A DNA stretch of 64,000 nt from Cryptomeria japonica (taxonomy: Eukaryota; Streptophyta; Pinopsida; Cupressales; Cupressaceae), in contig NC_081412.1 in NCBI RefSeq assembly GCF_030272615.1, positions 670,370,852-670,434,851 of the forward strand, read 5' to 3'. The notes beneath the pieces were generated by a model. It did not search any database, was not told where the DNA came from, and saw only the letters and a program-made list of their open reading frames with translations. The stretch's first letter is position 1. Each line of letters starts with the position of its first letter. A program made the position numbers and the translations under genes. Positions 1 through 12,400 of the stretch are shown here, piece after piece.

Positions 1-1420
1 TGAGGTAGGGTCTTATGACTATGTACACACAAAAAAAATTTGGTTGTGGTTAGTTTAGTCTCTTTTTCAGCTTGGTTAGTTTTGACTTGTTAGTTTTTAG
101 TTCTCGCCATGTTCCCCTCCACCCCTCTACAAAGCAGTGCACTTTATTCCTACATTTTATTTGACTCTATTGCCCAATGGATAAGGCACTGATCTCATCT
201 AGAGATATTCTAGATTCTCTTTGTCCTTGTAGTTCTCGCCCCCCTTCACAACTTGTTGTTACATCCATTTTTGAACTTGGAATTTTTTTAAAAAGTTTTC
301 ACTTCCCCAAGTTGTAGCTTTCTTATTGAAAAATATCATGACTTTAGTCTTTATTTTTGCCTAAGTCTATAATTTTGAACCTTCTGATTGAACCTTGTGA
401 TTCAATGTTCAATGGTTCATTTTGCGATAGTCAATCTCTGCATACATATCCATCACTCTGAAAATGCATATGAAAAAGTTGCAAATTTTTAAAATATAAA
501 GACAACCCACCCAATATTTTGGTTTTAAGTATTCCCAGATTTAATTTTATGACCATAAGAGCCCATATGATATATTATTTTCTCAATGCAACAATTTAAA
601 ACATTTTAAAAATGTTTTAAATTGGTTGGAAAACAAAAATTCCACGAGAAGGTGAAAGGTTAAAAATAAATATTTTTGTATTCAATAATCTTTTCCAAGA
701 ATAAGTTATGTTAACTGAAAGTCTGCTCGAAAAGGGAGGATATATATGTAATGAAAAAAAAAGATAAAGAAGGGGCTGACTCTTTCCTTTTTTTTGCTAG
801 AAACTTATGTTGCAACAAGGGGGAAGTTTCTAATTTTATATTGTAAAAAGGGGAAAAGAAGAATGCGGTTTTTTGTTTTTGGGCATAATCATTGTACAAG
901 AATAAGATGATCTTTGAGTCATTCTATTTGCATTCTGAGAAAGGAAGAAATATATTTCAGATCTATGTGTTTGTGTGTATTTCTTTTGACTGCAATTTGA
1001 CTTGTGAGTCATTCTAGTTATTCTTATAATGCTTTCTTGTGCATTCCAGTTATGCATATGTTTGTTGTAGAGACTTTGATTTCCCATTCATTCATACATC
1101 TGAAATTAAATTATTTAATATTTTTCCTCTTTGTTGTGGGTATCTGGGAAAGAATCTTTATGTCTTTTACTCTAGTATCCTCTTGTTTATAAATCTATTG
1201 TTCACATATGTGTCATGGCTATGAGTAGATTCTAGTTCACTTTATTGCTTTTCGATTAAAAGCATATTAAGAAAGCATACATTTTATCCAATGAAGGGAG
1301 TTTTACCTTCATGCCAAAATTCAAAGAGCACTTGCAATTGCCATTACAAGTGACTCAATTATTGGTTCTTTTTGTCTTTCAATTTGGGAATTTGTGAGTC
1401 ATTTTTTAAAGGTATTTAAG
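1..1420. other. AT-rich stretch without a recognisable gene
   Basis: No open region here has protein-like composition on either strand; the longest are short, low-complexity and overlap on opposite strands. The only structured item I can pick out is a tRNA-Arg-like relic near 165-236. The stretch ends in degenerate copia reverse transcriptase sequence. Confidence 0.5.
165..236 (+). pseudogene. decayed tRNA-Arg-like relic, possibly from a SINE
   Basis: The run CCCAATGGATAAGGCACT matches the D-arm and A-box region of eukaryotic arginine tRNAs, where AATGGATAAGGC is characteristic. About 30 bases later a segment resembling the anticodon-stem 3' side and a weak B box (around GATTCTCTTTGTCC) follows at the expected distance. 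The arms no longer pair well, so this is at most a pseudogene or the head of a tRNA-derived SINE. Chance similarity is possible. Confidence 0.3.
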
Positions 1421-1469
1421 GAGGACAAATATGTTAACCAATAATGTGTAGACTAAGGAAGGCATTGTA
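1421..1469 (+). pseudogene. 5' side of an old copia reverse transcriptase, target of element I
   Basis: The last bases before the LTR encode the residues C-R-L-R-K-A-L. Joined across element I to 15988 they continue into Y-G-L-K, which is the conserved copia RT block. Upstream of the motif the frame is lost: a stop lies in frame and 1421-1444 reads in another frame. It is the same old element as 15988-18811. Confidence 0.65.
1465..1469. repeat. target-site duplication of copia I, left copy
   Basis: TTGTA directly precedes the LTR terminus TGTTAGG and recurs at 15988-15992 directly after the other LTR terminus. Five base pairs is the usual duplication length for LTR retrotransposons. Confidence 0.9.
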
Positions 1470-2535
1470 TGTTAGGTCCCAGAGATAATTGAGAGGGGGG
1501 GGGGGCTGAATTAGTTGTCAATGAATTTCAAACCAAATATAACTTAACCAAACTTAATGCTTAATACCGGTAAACCAAAACTTATGCTAGTAAATATTTT
1601 TAACAATTAATTGCAGTACCAGTAAAGTTTAATGCATGGAACAGAAAGACAAATAACATCCACAACACATAACATAGATATTTGTACATGGAAACCCTGT
1701 AAGGGGAAAACCACAATGGGAAGCCTTACCCACAATTAGATGATACTACTACAAATAGTATGTGTGTACAATATGGAGTCTGCACATGCAGAAAGACCAA
1801 CTTCCTAGAGCTCACTTCTCAATCACAAAATGGTACACACTAACTACAATTGGATGGTTAAATCCAATGATAATGTATTGCTCAAAATAGCATCTTCATA
1901 TGCTGGATTCAATGTCGGTTAAGCTCAGTTGTCTTCTTCAAAACCTCCTTAAATCTTGAATTATGTATGCATGTAAAGCTCTTCTTATATTCACATTTTC
2001 CTAATGCTCTACCACTTATTACATTCCCATATCCATATCCATGTCAATATCACAAATGAGATCTTACATATATACCAAAACCTAAGACCAAATGAGTAAG
2101 TCGACTCACCAAAGATATTACAATAAAATTAATAACAAATGAATCAATATGCGATGCAACATGTTGGCTCAATGCATTTAAGATAATAACAAATCATCTT
2201 CATAACATGTCATGTTGATCTGGAATGGATAATGCTTGCCAATGCATAACCTAGACCTACTTGCCGATAACAGCAAATATGCAAACCCGATTAGATCAAT
2301 GACCAAATCACCAAAACAAAGTGTCCAAACAATGTCTTCGATATAACCAAGTAATCTCCAAGTCATTCTTAGTGTCAGTGAACAATATAGTCTTCCGGTG
2401 AACTAGATATCGGTGACTGTGCATAAGTCACTGAACATGTCGGTGAACATAACCAAGAATATACAAGTGTTGATAAGTGTTGACAAGTGTTGACATCAAT
2501 GACAAAACTAGTGCAACACATCCAAAATACCAACA
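1470..2535 (-). repeat. 3' LTR of copia I
   Basis: It starts TGTTAGGTCC and ends ACCAACA on the plus strand, that is TGTTGGT...CCTAACA in element orientation. It is homologous along its length to 7100-7872 joined to 15692-15987. It is 1066 bp and abuts the polypurine tract on its right. Confidence 0.92.
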
Positions 2536-2550
2536 ATCTCCCCCTTTGGC
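2536..2550 (-). other. polypurine tract of copia I
   Basis: The minus strand reads GCCAAAGGGGGAGAT immediately before the 3' LTR, which is the plus-strand DNA primer site of a copia element. The same sequence precedes the LTRs at 16635, 52905 and, on the minus strand, the one ending at 32405. Confidence 0.85.
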
Positions 2551-2895
2551 ATTGATGGCAACACAAGATGGAAAAACCATCTAAGTGCCAAAACAGAAAT
2601 GCCAAAAACCAAAAATCGACAATCTCCAAAAGAGATCATTAACCAGAAATCAAAATGCAGATACATAGACTAACAATCTCTCTCCCAATGAATAATGTAT
2701 CATCAAAAGATAATGTGTTTTTCCAGAGATATCTCTCCTTCGTTGACATCAAATTCCAAAGTAATACAAATACCAAATTCAAATACCAACTTATTAATTT
2801 ATCCAACTACTCCACCTTAGAAGTAGCTCTCCTCATCAAAGCCAGAAAAGAGATTTCTCTATTAATTCTGTCGGTTGATGACAAACATCAACTGT

Positions 2896-3771
2896 CTAAG
2901 TCTCTATCGGTGAGGGTATAACCCCAAGCTGCTCTCTGAGATATTCAAAAGTTTCCTTAGGAAAAGGCTTAGTAAAAATATTTGTAATCTACTCTTTAGT
3001 ATTCACATAAACCAATTTCACTTCTTTTTCTTGAACATTCTCTTTCAGAAAATTGAATTTGATATAAACATGTTTAGTTTTTTAGTGAAATACTGGATTC
3101 TTAGATATATCAATTGTTGCCATATTATCACAGTAAATGGTTATAGGTTCTTTGCATTTTACTTATATATCCTTCAACATTTTCTTAATCCATAATACCT
3201 GGGTACAATTAGTTGTTGTTGCAACATATTCTGATTCTGCTATTGATAAAGATGTGCAACTCTGTTTCTTTCTCAACCAAGAAATTGATCAGCTATCAAG
3301 AAAGAATGCTCCACTGGTGGTTCTCTTTCTGTCATCTACATATCCTGCCCAATTTGCATCTGTGTATGCACATAAATCAAAATTTTCATCTTTAGGATAC
3401 CATAAACCAAGATTTGTTGTGCCTTGTAGATACTAGAAAATCCTTGTCACAGCTGATTCATGTTTTTCTTTAGGATTACTCTGAAATATTGAAACAATAC
3501 ATACTGCATGCATAATATCAGGTCTTGTTTGTGTCAAATATAATAAACTTCCTATCATAGACTTGTGTCTTGTCGGATTAACAGGTGTTGATTCATCCTT
3601 CAATGATAGTTTATCAGTTGTAGTCATAGGTGTACTTACTGGTTTAGAGTTTTCCATGCCAAATTTCTTTAGTAATTCCTTCAAATACTTTGATTGACAT
3701 ATGAATATACCTTTATCAATTTGTGAAATCTGCAATCCTAAAAAGAATTTTATCTCCCCAATCATAGACAT
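2896..3771 (-). pseudogene. copia I Pol: end of reverse transcriptase and RNase H, broken
   Basis: The minus strand encodes the block after the RT active site (the F-F-L-G-L-Q-I motif, then S-K-Y-L-K-E-L-L-K-K-F-G-M) in an open stretch 3433-3771. RNase H follows, with C-A-Y-T-D-A-N-W-A-G, D-R-K, S-W-L and a terminal L-G-V-I-P-S-P-I-E-T before a TAG at 2896-2898. Several in-frame stops lie in the RNase H part. RNase H removes the RNA template during reverse transcription; this copy cannot make it. Confidence 0.85.
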
Positions 3772-4323
3772 TTCAAATTCTTCCTACATCTTATTAGAAA
3801 AGTCTTTACACAATCCATCTTCTCCTCCAAAAATTATATCATCAACAAAAACTTATATAACCAATATGTCATCATTAGTCACTTTGAAATATACATTGTT
3901 GTCAGCATTACCTTTAGTGTAACAAATCTTTGAAAGATATTTGTCCAATCTAGTATACCAAGCTCTAGGAGCTTGCTTTAATCCATACAAAGCTTTCCTT
4001 AACCTACAAACCATATCTTTGTCTTTTGTCAATGAAAATCCATCAGGTTGTTCAATGTAAACTTCCTCTTCAAGACCACCATTCAGAAATGCACATTTAA
4101 CATCCATTTGATATACTTTATAGTTCTTGTGAGCTGCAAAAGCTAAGAATAATCTGACTGCCTCAATTCTAGCTACCCATGCAAAGGTTTCATTATAATC
4201 AATTCCTTCTTTCTGTGAATATCCCTTACACACTAATCTTTCTTTGTTTCTGATTACCTTACCATCTTCATTGGGTTTATTTCTGAATACCCATTTAGTT
4301 CCAATTACATTTTTGTTTTTAGG
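3772..4323 (-). pseudogene. copia I Pol: reverse transcriptase core, broken
   Basis: The open part 3853-4233 holds [11 protein letters not shown], the [11 protein letters not shown] catalytic block and [13 protein letters not shown], all diagnostic for copia RT. The F-V-D-D active-site block follows a stop codon just downstream. A TGA where copia IV has an arginine codon separates this region from the integrase-side open frame. The fold is recognisable but not translatable as one protein. Confidence 0.88.
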
Positions 4324-5394
4324 TCAGGGAACCAATGTCCATGTGTTATTCTTTTCAATTTGTTCCAATTCATCTTCCATAGCTTTAATCCAATGTTTAT
4401 CTTCACATGTCTCATTAACTAATGTTGGTTCAATTTGAGAAATTAGACATACCTCTTCATTTGCCAGTCTTCTTCTAGTCATAACACCTTGATATTTGTT
4501 CCCAATTATCTGACTTTCAGAGTGATTCAATCTTACATACTGGGGTGTTTTTACTTGTTGCCATTCTTTAGTCAATGTGGAATTTTTAGATGACTCCGGT
4601 GTGACTAGATCAACATTCTGTACCGGTGTACTCATTGTAGGTTCATTTGATATTTTTTCTATTGCCGGTTTAGAGTTCATGTACCTTGAATTACCTCTAA
4701 ACTGTTCATCAATCTTCACATTTGCACTCTCAACTATTTTCTGCAATCTCTTATTGAAACATTTATTTGCCTTGCTCTTAGATGAATAACCAAGAAATAT
4801 TCCTTCATCACTTCTAGGATCAAATTTGTCAATATACTCATCTCTTCTAATATAACATTTACTTCCAAATATTTTGAAATATTTAAGAGTAGGAGTATTA
4901 CCAAACCATAGTTCATGAGGGGTCTTACCAGTTTCACCTTTGATGTGAACTTTGTTGAATGTGTAAACCATTGTACTTACTACTTCTCTCCAATATACAT
5001 GAGGTAGATTTTCTTTTGATAACATACTTCTAGCTGCATCCAGAATAGTTTTGTTCTTTCTTTCCACAACTCCATTCTTATGGGGTGTCTGAGGTATTGA
5101 TAACTGTCTCCTGGTTCCATTCACTTCACAGAAGGTATTAAATTCTTTAGATGTGAATTCACCTCCTTGATCTGATCTCAAACACTTGATTTTCTTACTG
5201 GTTTCATTCTCTACCATCACCTTGAATAGTTTGAATTTCCCAAAAGCTTCTAATTTCTCCCTGAGAAAAGTAACCCAATACATTCTAGAATAGTCATCAA
5301 TGATTAGCATAAAATATCTATCTCCTTGTAAACTTCTAGTTCTTGCTAGACCACATAAATCAGTATGAATTAAGTCAAGAACATTATTGGATTT
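4324..5394 (-). pseudogene. copia I Pol: integrase domain and linker
   Basis: A 328-residue open frame (4324-5310) starts inside the integrase core at L-I-I-D-D-Y-S-R-M, which carries one acidic residue of the D-D-E catalytic set. It continues through R-S-D-Q-G-G-E-F (second aspartate) and N-G-V-V-E-R-K-N (the glutamate). The integrase C-terminal part (G-K-T-P-H-E-L-W) and a variable linker follow, ending W-T-L-V-P at a stop. The start of the domain lies upstream of 5310 in another reading context, so the first methionine is not a real start. Confidence 0.88.
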
Positions 5395-5751
5395 TTATGG
5401 AATAATCTTAAAAGTTGCTCTAACTTGATTTCCAAATTGACATTCCTTACATACCATATTGTGAGGTTTAACAATCTTAGGTAAATCCCTTACTGCCTTA
5501 GTTGTACTGATTTTCACAATGCAATCAAAATTAACATGACAAAGTCTCTTATTCCATAACCAACTTTCATCAATATGTGCAATCAAGCATGCTTTCTTAT
5601 TGTTATTCAAATGAAAGATATTACTTCTAGTCTGATTATCGGTTGCAATTTCTAAGCCAATTTTGTTCATGATTGTGCATTTACCATTCTTGAATTGTAA
5701 TTGAAATCCTTTTTCAACTAATTGAAAAACACTCAAAAGATTATGCTTCAA
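5395..5751 (-). pseudogene. copia I Pol: GAG-pre-integrase region
   Basis: The 118-residue open frame contains H-N-L-L-S-V near its start and later L-W-N-K-R-L-C-H-V-N and C-K-E-C-Q-F-G, the signature of the zinc-binding pre-integrase domain found between protease and integrase in copia polyproteins. A stop at the 3' end separates it from the integrase. In copia IV the equivalent W codon is itself a stop; here the tryptophan is kept. Confidence 0.85.
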
Positions 5752-6406
5752 ACCTTCAACATAGTATCAGTATTGTGCTTACCATCAAAAGATATAATGC
5801 CTTTTTCTTTGATCAAACAAGCTCTATCATCCTCAAATCTTACTAGACCTCCATTGTATTCCTAAAAGGTTAAGCATTTACTTTTATCACTAGTCATATG
5901 ATGTGAACATCCAGAATCAATGATCCATTCATCCTTATCTTCAGTTTTAGTTGTCAGGGGCTGCTCTACCGATTGAACAGTAGGTGTCAGTCGATCTTCT
6001 ATTATAGCAACAAAAACCCATCCATTGTCTATTGGTTCTTCATCAAAAAATCCTTCATCACTATACTAACAAGATTTGTCTCTATTCTTCTTAAATCTAT
6101 ATCTCTAATATTCAGGGTTAGGCTTATATGTTCTTTTAGCTTCTTCTTTCAATCTTGCATGTCTATCAGGACACCTATATGCCATATGACCAATTTTATT
6201 GCAGTTAAAACATTTAAATGGTGCATTACCTTCATACTTACTTCCAAGTTGACCTTTAGGCATTTTCCTTGCAAATAGTGCTTCAAGTTCTTCCAGTTCT
6301 TCATTCTCTTTTCTGATTTCTTCAAGTTTTCTTGCATAAAAGGCTTTCCACTCAGATTTTTCAGATCATGATGATGATGCTATAGATGATGATGATGCCT
6401 TGAAAG
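5752..6406 (-). pseudogene. copia I: nucleocapsid zinc knuckle and protease, broken
   Basis: The minus strand encodes C-F-N-C-N-K-I-G-H-M-A-Y-R-C, a full C-X2-C-X4-H-X4-C zinc knuckle (around 6165-6215). Further on comes W-I-I-D-S-G-C-S-H-H-M, the aspartic protease active site in its usual copia form D-S-G (around 5890-5930). Several stops interrupt the stretch. The knuckle packages genomic RNA and the protease cuts the polyprotein. Confidence 0.82.
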
Positions 6407-7042
6407 CTAAATTGTCTTAATTGTAGCAACAAGACCAAATTCCTCAAGTTCAAAACCTAAAAGTTTTCCAACCAAAGTGTCTCTAGATACTGATGTATTA
6501 GGCATTATTTTCAATTCATTTAAAGCAGTTACTTTCATTTTATATGCCGGTAGCAATGCTCTTAAAACTTTAGAAATAATTTCATCTTCACTTAAGGATC
6601 CTCCACAATATTGTATACCCAAAACAATTTCATTTACTCTTTCCATAAAAGAAGAAATCATTTCATCTTCTTCCATTTTCAAATTTTTATACCTGACCCG
6701 AAAGCATTCCAGTTTTACAATCTTGACTATGGTATCACCTTCATTTAATGTCTCCAATTTGTCCCAAATAGCTTTAGTAGTAGATTGGTCTAATAATCCT
6801 ATGATTTGTTGCTCAGACAATGCACTCAAAAGTGCTTCTCTTGCTTTGCAATCATTCTCTTCACCTTTATCCAAGGTTGGTGGATTAGGTTGACCTTGAG
6901 TAGGACCAACATAGTCATTCTTTGTAACATTCCATATGTCCTTTCCAAAGCAATTTAGATGTATCTCCATCCTGATCTTCCATATGCCATAGTTAATTCC
7001 ATCAAGTTTCGCACTATCCTTCCTGAAATAGTTAGAAGACAT
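6407..7042 (-). CDS. copia I Gag (capsid part), open frame
   Basis: A 211-residue open frame starts M-S-S-N-Y-F-R-K-D, about 45 bases inside the primer binding site, as expected for Gag. The N-terminal K-L-D-G-I-N-Y-G-I-W-K motif and the later L-S-A-L-S block are typical of the plant copia Gag (UBN2/DUF4219 type) that forms the virus-like particle. It ends at a stop after A-T-I-K-T-I, before the zinc knuckle; in copia IV the same region reads on, so the stop is a truncating mutation. The start is supported by the matching methionine at 48410 in copia IV. Confidence 0.85.
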   Translation of the reverse strand: MSSNYFRKDSAKLDGINYGIWKIRMEIHLNCFGKDIWNVTKNDYVGPTQGQPNPPTLDKGEENDCKAREALLSALSEQQIIGLLDQSTTKAIWDKLETLNEGDTIVKIVKLECFRVRYKNLKMEEDEMISSFMERVNEIVLGIQYCGGSLSEDEIISKVLRALLPAYKMKVTALNELKIMPNTSVSRDTLVGKLLGFELEEFGLVATIKTI

Positions 7043-7085
7043 AGGATCTCCTCAAGTTGTTAAACTTCTACAAAAAGAGAACTAA

Positions 7086-7097
7086 GCTCTGATACCA
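7086..7097 (-). other. primer binding site of copia I (initiator Met-tRNA type)
   Basis: The minus strand reads TGGTATCAGAGC two bases inside the LTR terminus, the classic primer site complementary to the 3' end of initiator methionine tRNA used by most plant copia elements. Confidence 0.93.
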
Positions 7098-7099
7098 AT

Positions 7100-7872
7100 T
7101 GTTAGGTCCTGGAGACAACTAAGAGGGGAAGGTGAATCAGTTGTCAATGAATTTCAAACCACATATAACTTAACCAAACTTAATGCATAATACCGGTAAA
7201 CCAAACTTTATGTTGGTAAACAGTTTTAACAGTTAATTGCAGTACTGGTAAAGTTTAATGCATGGAAGAGACAGGAAAATAACATCCACAACACATAACA
7301 TAGATATTTGTATGTGGAAACCCTGTAAGGGGAAAAACCATGGTGGGAAGCCTTACCCACAATCAGATGATACTACTGCAAATAGTATGTGTGTACAATA
7401 TGGAGTCTGTACATGCAGAAAGGCCAACTTCCTAGAGCTCACTGCTCAATCACAAAATGGGAGTCACACTGACTACAGTTGGATGGTTAAATCCAATGAT
7501 AATGTACTACTCAAAATAGCATCTTCATATTCTGGATTCAATACCGGTTAAGCTCAGTTGTCTTCTTCAAAACCTCCTTGAATCTTGAATGATGTCTGCT
7601 TGTATAGCTCTACTTATATTAGCATTTTCCTAATGCTCTACCACTTATTACATTCCCATATCCATATCCATGTCAATCTCACAAATGAGATCTTACATAT
7701 ATACCAAAACATAAGACCAAATGAGTAGGTCGGCTCACTAAAGATATTACAATAAAATTAATTACAAGTGAATCAATATGCGATGCAACATGTTGTCTCA
7801 ATGCATTTACAATAATAACAAATCATCTTCATAACGTGTCTTGCTGATCTGGAATGGATAATGCTTGCAGAT
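7100..7872 (-). repeat. 5' LTR of copia I, first segment
   Basis: It is homologous to 1470-2240 of the left LTR and breaks off at GCTTGC followed by AGAT, where element A begins. The LTR resumes at 15692. Confidence 0.9.
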
Positions 7873-7902
7873 GGGTATGTGCAAGATCATGGGGGGCCAA
7901 AA
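7873..7902 (+). repeat. left terminal inverted repeat of element A
   Basis: It starts GGGTATGTGCAAGATCATGG. Compared with the inverted right end, 27 of 30 positions match. Beyond that, AAGTGG and AATGG recur on both sides after an indel of about 10 bases, so the true repeat is about 45 bp with a gap. Confidence 0.88.
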
Positions 7903-8011
7903 AGTGGTAATGGAAAAAATATATATTTTCAACCTTCCCAAACACGCCAAAATCCACTTTGACTTTTTGTTTGGGTCAGGCAAAATTTGAATTTGGTTTG
8001 GTAATACCAAA

Positions 8012-8118
8012 CCAAATCGGATATCCAATAATATTGGATATCTGATATTATCAGATATCTAATTTGTGATGTCACTATTGTGATATCATACTTTTCAAAT
8101 TGGATATCCGATTAAACC
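8012..8118. repeat. subterminal GGATATCC motif cluster, left arm of A
   Basis: Several close variants of ATCGGATATCCGAT (for example TTGGATATCTGATA and TTGGATATCCGATT) lie within about 110 bp. The core is self-complementary. The same motif recurs in both arms of all three elements, as binding sites for a transposase might. Confidence 0.6.
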
Positions 8119-8339
8119 GATTTACTCAACATAAAAAATATAGTTTAGTAAAATGGGCATAACTTTTGTGTTTCTTATCAAAATTTTGATTTTTTAAAGG
8201 AGTTGGAAATTTAATTCATAGACCTATCAAATGGATGAGTTATTTTGATGATATTATAGACCAAAAATTAATTATAATCATTTGAAGTTAGTCCTTCAAT
8301 TTTAAAACTTTAAATACTCACAAATTTTGCATACAAAGT

Positions 8340-9476
8340 CTCATTTTTTTCCTATCACCTCCTTTATCTATCACTTGTCTATCTATACTTATATAATATA
8401 TTTTATATATCTCTTTCTTCTCTACTTATGTCACTTATTTTATCATTCCATGTAGAGAAATAAATTCCCAAGTTACATGCATCTCTGCATATATCTCCAT
8501 CTTTCTATTCATATCTCTCCCTCTCCCACTCCATCATTGTCACTCCTTATTTCTATATTTCTCTCTATTTATCTCCCTCCTTTACCTTATCCAACCTATA
8601 CTTATATATTACTTGTCTCTATCACCTCCTTTCTCTCCCTATCTTGTCCCCTCTCTCTCTATATCCCTATAGATCTATCTTCATGTATATTTATATCTCA
8701 TTATCTCTAAATCTCACTTATTGAGTCCAGCTCTCCCTCCATTTGTCTTACTCCCTATATCACATTCTATCCATATATATCTCTATCTCCATCTTTACAT
8801 CTCCATCTCTTTCCCTATCAATCTCTCTTTTTATATGTTCCTCTATCTTTATATATATTCCTCTATACATGATTAATCTACTTTTTTGTCTCTTCCTCTA
8901 TCGCCCTCTTGAAGTATCTTTCCCTTTCTCTACTTTTATCTCTTTATTTACTCCATCTTTATATATCTTTTTCTCTCTCCCCACATCCTTCTCTATAGTG
9001 CCTTTATATATCTCTATATCTTCCTCTTTTTCTCTCTCCCTCTCTATCTATCCCTATCTATAATCTCTATCTCTCTTTCTCACTCTCTTTCACTATCTAT
9101 ATATCTCTATCTATCAATATTTCTCTTCCTTTATATCTCTCTATATATTCCTTTTTTTATCTCTCTCTTTACCCCTCTCTATCCATTTTTCTCCATCTCT
9201 TCATATATTTACCTTTGTATTTAACTCTCTCTTTCTCTATATCTATATACCTCCCTCTCCCTTTATCTTCATTTTTTATCTCTATCTTCCTCTCTCCTTT
9301 TCAATATCTAGATATGTCTACCTCTTTCTATCCATCCTTGTCCTTTAGTTTTTCTCCCTCTCACTTCATACTCTTTAATATCTATATCTCTATTTAAGTC
9401 CTTGTCCTTTAGTTCTTTTCCCTCTCTTTAGTTCTTCATCTCTCTTCACCCTTATATCTCTCCTTATTTGAAAATT
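8340..9476. repeat. pyrimidine-rich (CT) low-complexity tract of A
   Basis: More than 1.1 kb is dominated by imperfect TCTCTC, TATCTC and CCCTC runs on the plus strand. It yields long Ser/Leu/Ile-rich open frames that are artefacts of composition. The same tract with small changes is at 41340-42515 in B. Confidence 0.85.
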
Positions 9477-9477
9477 A

Positions 9478-12400
9478 GTATATATGGTCTCCTAAGGGGT
9501 TATATCATGTCTCAAGGGGTCATAGAACATCATATGACCCCTTAGGACAAAATATGACCCCTAGCGACACCATATGGTCTCCTAAGGGGTCATATGGTGT
9601 CATAAGGGGTCATAAAACACCATATGACCCCTTAAGACACAATAAGACCCCTAATGACACCATATGGTGTCTTAAGGGGTCATAAGACACCAAATGACCC
9701 TTTAGGACACCATACAACCCCTAAAGACACAATGTGGCATCCTAAAGGGTCATATGGTGTCCTAAGGGATCATAGGACACCATATGACCCCTTAGGACAC
9801 CATACGACCCATAGCACCATATAGTGTCCCAAGGAGTCATATCGTATCTTAAGAGATCAAAGAACATCATATGACCAATTAGGACATAATACGACCCATG
9901 ACGACACCTAAGGGGTCATATAGTGTCATAAGGGGTCATAGGACACCATATGACCCCTTATAACACCATATGATCCCTTACGACACCATATGGTGTCCTA
10001 AGGGGTCATATAACACCATATGACCCCTTGTAACACAAGAAGAGCCATAACAACACGATATGGTGTCCTTAGGGGTCATATGGTGTTAGGAGACACCATA
10101 TGACCCCTTAGGACATAGTATGACCTCTAATGATACCTAAGGGGTCATATGGTGTCCTAAGGGGTTAAATGATGTCCTAGGAACCTTTAGGACATAATAT
10201 GACCCCTTAGCACACCATACAACCCCTAATGACACCATATGATGTCCTACGGGGTCATAGAACACCATATGACCCATTACAACATAATATGACCCCTAAC
10301 AACACCTAAGGGGTCATAGTGTGTCCTAAGGGGTCATAGGATACCATATGACCCCTAACGACACTATATAGTGTCTTAAGGGGTCATAATGTGTCCTAAG
10401 GGTTCATAGGAAACCATATGACCTATAACGACACAAAATGACACCTAACAATACCTAAGGGGTCATATGGTGTTCTAAGGGGTCATAGGACACCATATGA
10501 GCCCTTAGCACACCATACAACCCCTAATGACACCATATGGTGTCCTAAGGGGTCATAGAACACCATATGACCCCTTAGGACACCATACGATGCATACTAA
10601 TACTATATTGTGTCCTAAGGGTTCATAGGACACCATATGACCCATACCAACATAATATGGTATCCTAGAGGGTCATAGAACACCATCTGACCCCTTAGAA
10701 TACCATATGACCCATAACGATACCATCTAGTGTCTTAAGGGGTCATAAGACACAATATTACCCCTTAGGACATAATATGACCCCTAACGATGTCATATAG
10801 TGTCCAAATGGGTCATAAGACACCATACGAGATTATACCACCCTTTACGACACCATATGGTGTCCTAAGGGGTTATATGGTATCCTAAGGGGTCATATGG
10901 TATCCTAAGGGGTCATATAACAGCATATGACCCCTTAGAACACAAGAAGACCCATAACGACACAATATGGTATCCTAAGGGGTCATATGGTGTCATGAGA
11001 CACCATATGACCCCTTAGGAAACAATATGACCCCTAACACTACCTAAGGGGTCATATGGTGTTCTAAGGGGTTATATTATGTCCTAGTAACCTTTAGGAC
11101 ACAATAGGACCCCTTAGCACACCATACAACCCCTAATGACACCATATGGAGTCTTAAGGGGTCATCGGGCACCATATAACCCGTTAGGACACAATATGAC
11201 CCCTAACAACACCTAAAGGGTCATATCATATCCTAAGGGGTCATATAACACCATATGACCCCTTACAACACAAGAAGACCCATAACAACATGATATGGTG
11301 TCCTAAGGGGTCATATGGTGTCAGGAGACACCATATGATCCCTTAGGAGACAATATGACCCCTAACGATACCTAAGGGGTCATATGGTGTCTTAAAGGGT
11401 TATATGATGTCTTAGGAACCTTTAGGACACAATATGACCCCTTATCACACCATACAACCCCTAACGACACTATATGGTGTCCTAAGGGGTTGTAGGACAC
11501 TATATGACCCATTAGGACACAATATGACCCCTAACAACATCTAAGGGGTCGTATTATGTCTTAAGGGGTCATAGGACACCATATGACCCCTAACGACACT
11601 ATATGGTGTCTTAAGGGGTCATATTGTGTCCTAAGGGGTCATAGGACACCATATGACCCCTAACGACACAAAATGACACCTAACGATACCTAAGGGGTAA
11701 TAGGACACCATTTGACCCCTTAGGACACCATATGACCCCTAATGACACCATATTCTATCCTAAGGAATCATATGGTGTCCTAAGGGGTCATAGAACACCA
11801 TATGACCCCTTAGGACACCATACGATGCATAATGACACTATATGGTGTCCTAAGGGGCCATATGACACCATATGGACCCTTATAGAGCCATACAACCCAT
11901 AACAACATAATATGGTGTCTTAGAGGGTCATAGAACACCATATGACCCCTTAGAACACCATACAACCCATAACGACACCATGTTGTATCTTAAGGGGTCA
12001 TAGGACACCATTTGACCCCTTAGCACACCATATGACCCCTAATGACACCATATGGTGTCCTAAGGAGTCATATGATGTCCTAAGGGGTCATAGAACACCA
12101 TATGACCCCTTAGGACACCATATGATGCATAATGACACTACATGGTGTCCTAAGGGGTCATAGGACACCATATGACCCCTTACGGGACTATACAACCCAT
12201 AATAACATAATATGGTGTCTTAGAGGGTAATAGAACACCATATGACCCCTTAGAACACTATACGACCCATAACGACACCATGTGGTGTCTTAAGGGGTCA
12301 TAAGACACAATATTACCCCTTAGGACATAGAACACCATATGACCCCTTAGAGCACAAGAAGACCCATAACGACACAATATGATGTCCTAAGGGGTCATAT

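Noticed and set aside
711-1224. Overlapping short frames near the left edge
   Set aside because: They overlap on both strands in AT-rich DNA, with no domain and no codon bias.
8477-9397. Ser/Leu/Ile-rich open frames in the CT tracts (also 13928-14167, 41508-42410, 47713-48252)
   Set aside because: Product of CT or GA low complexity; the opposite strand or other frames give equally long Arg/Glu frames.
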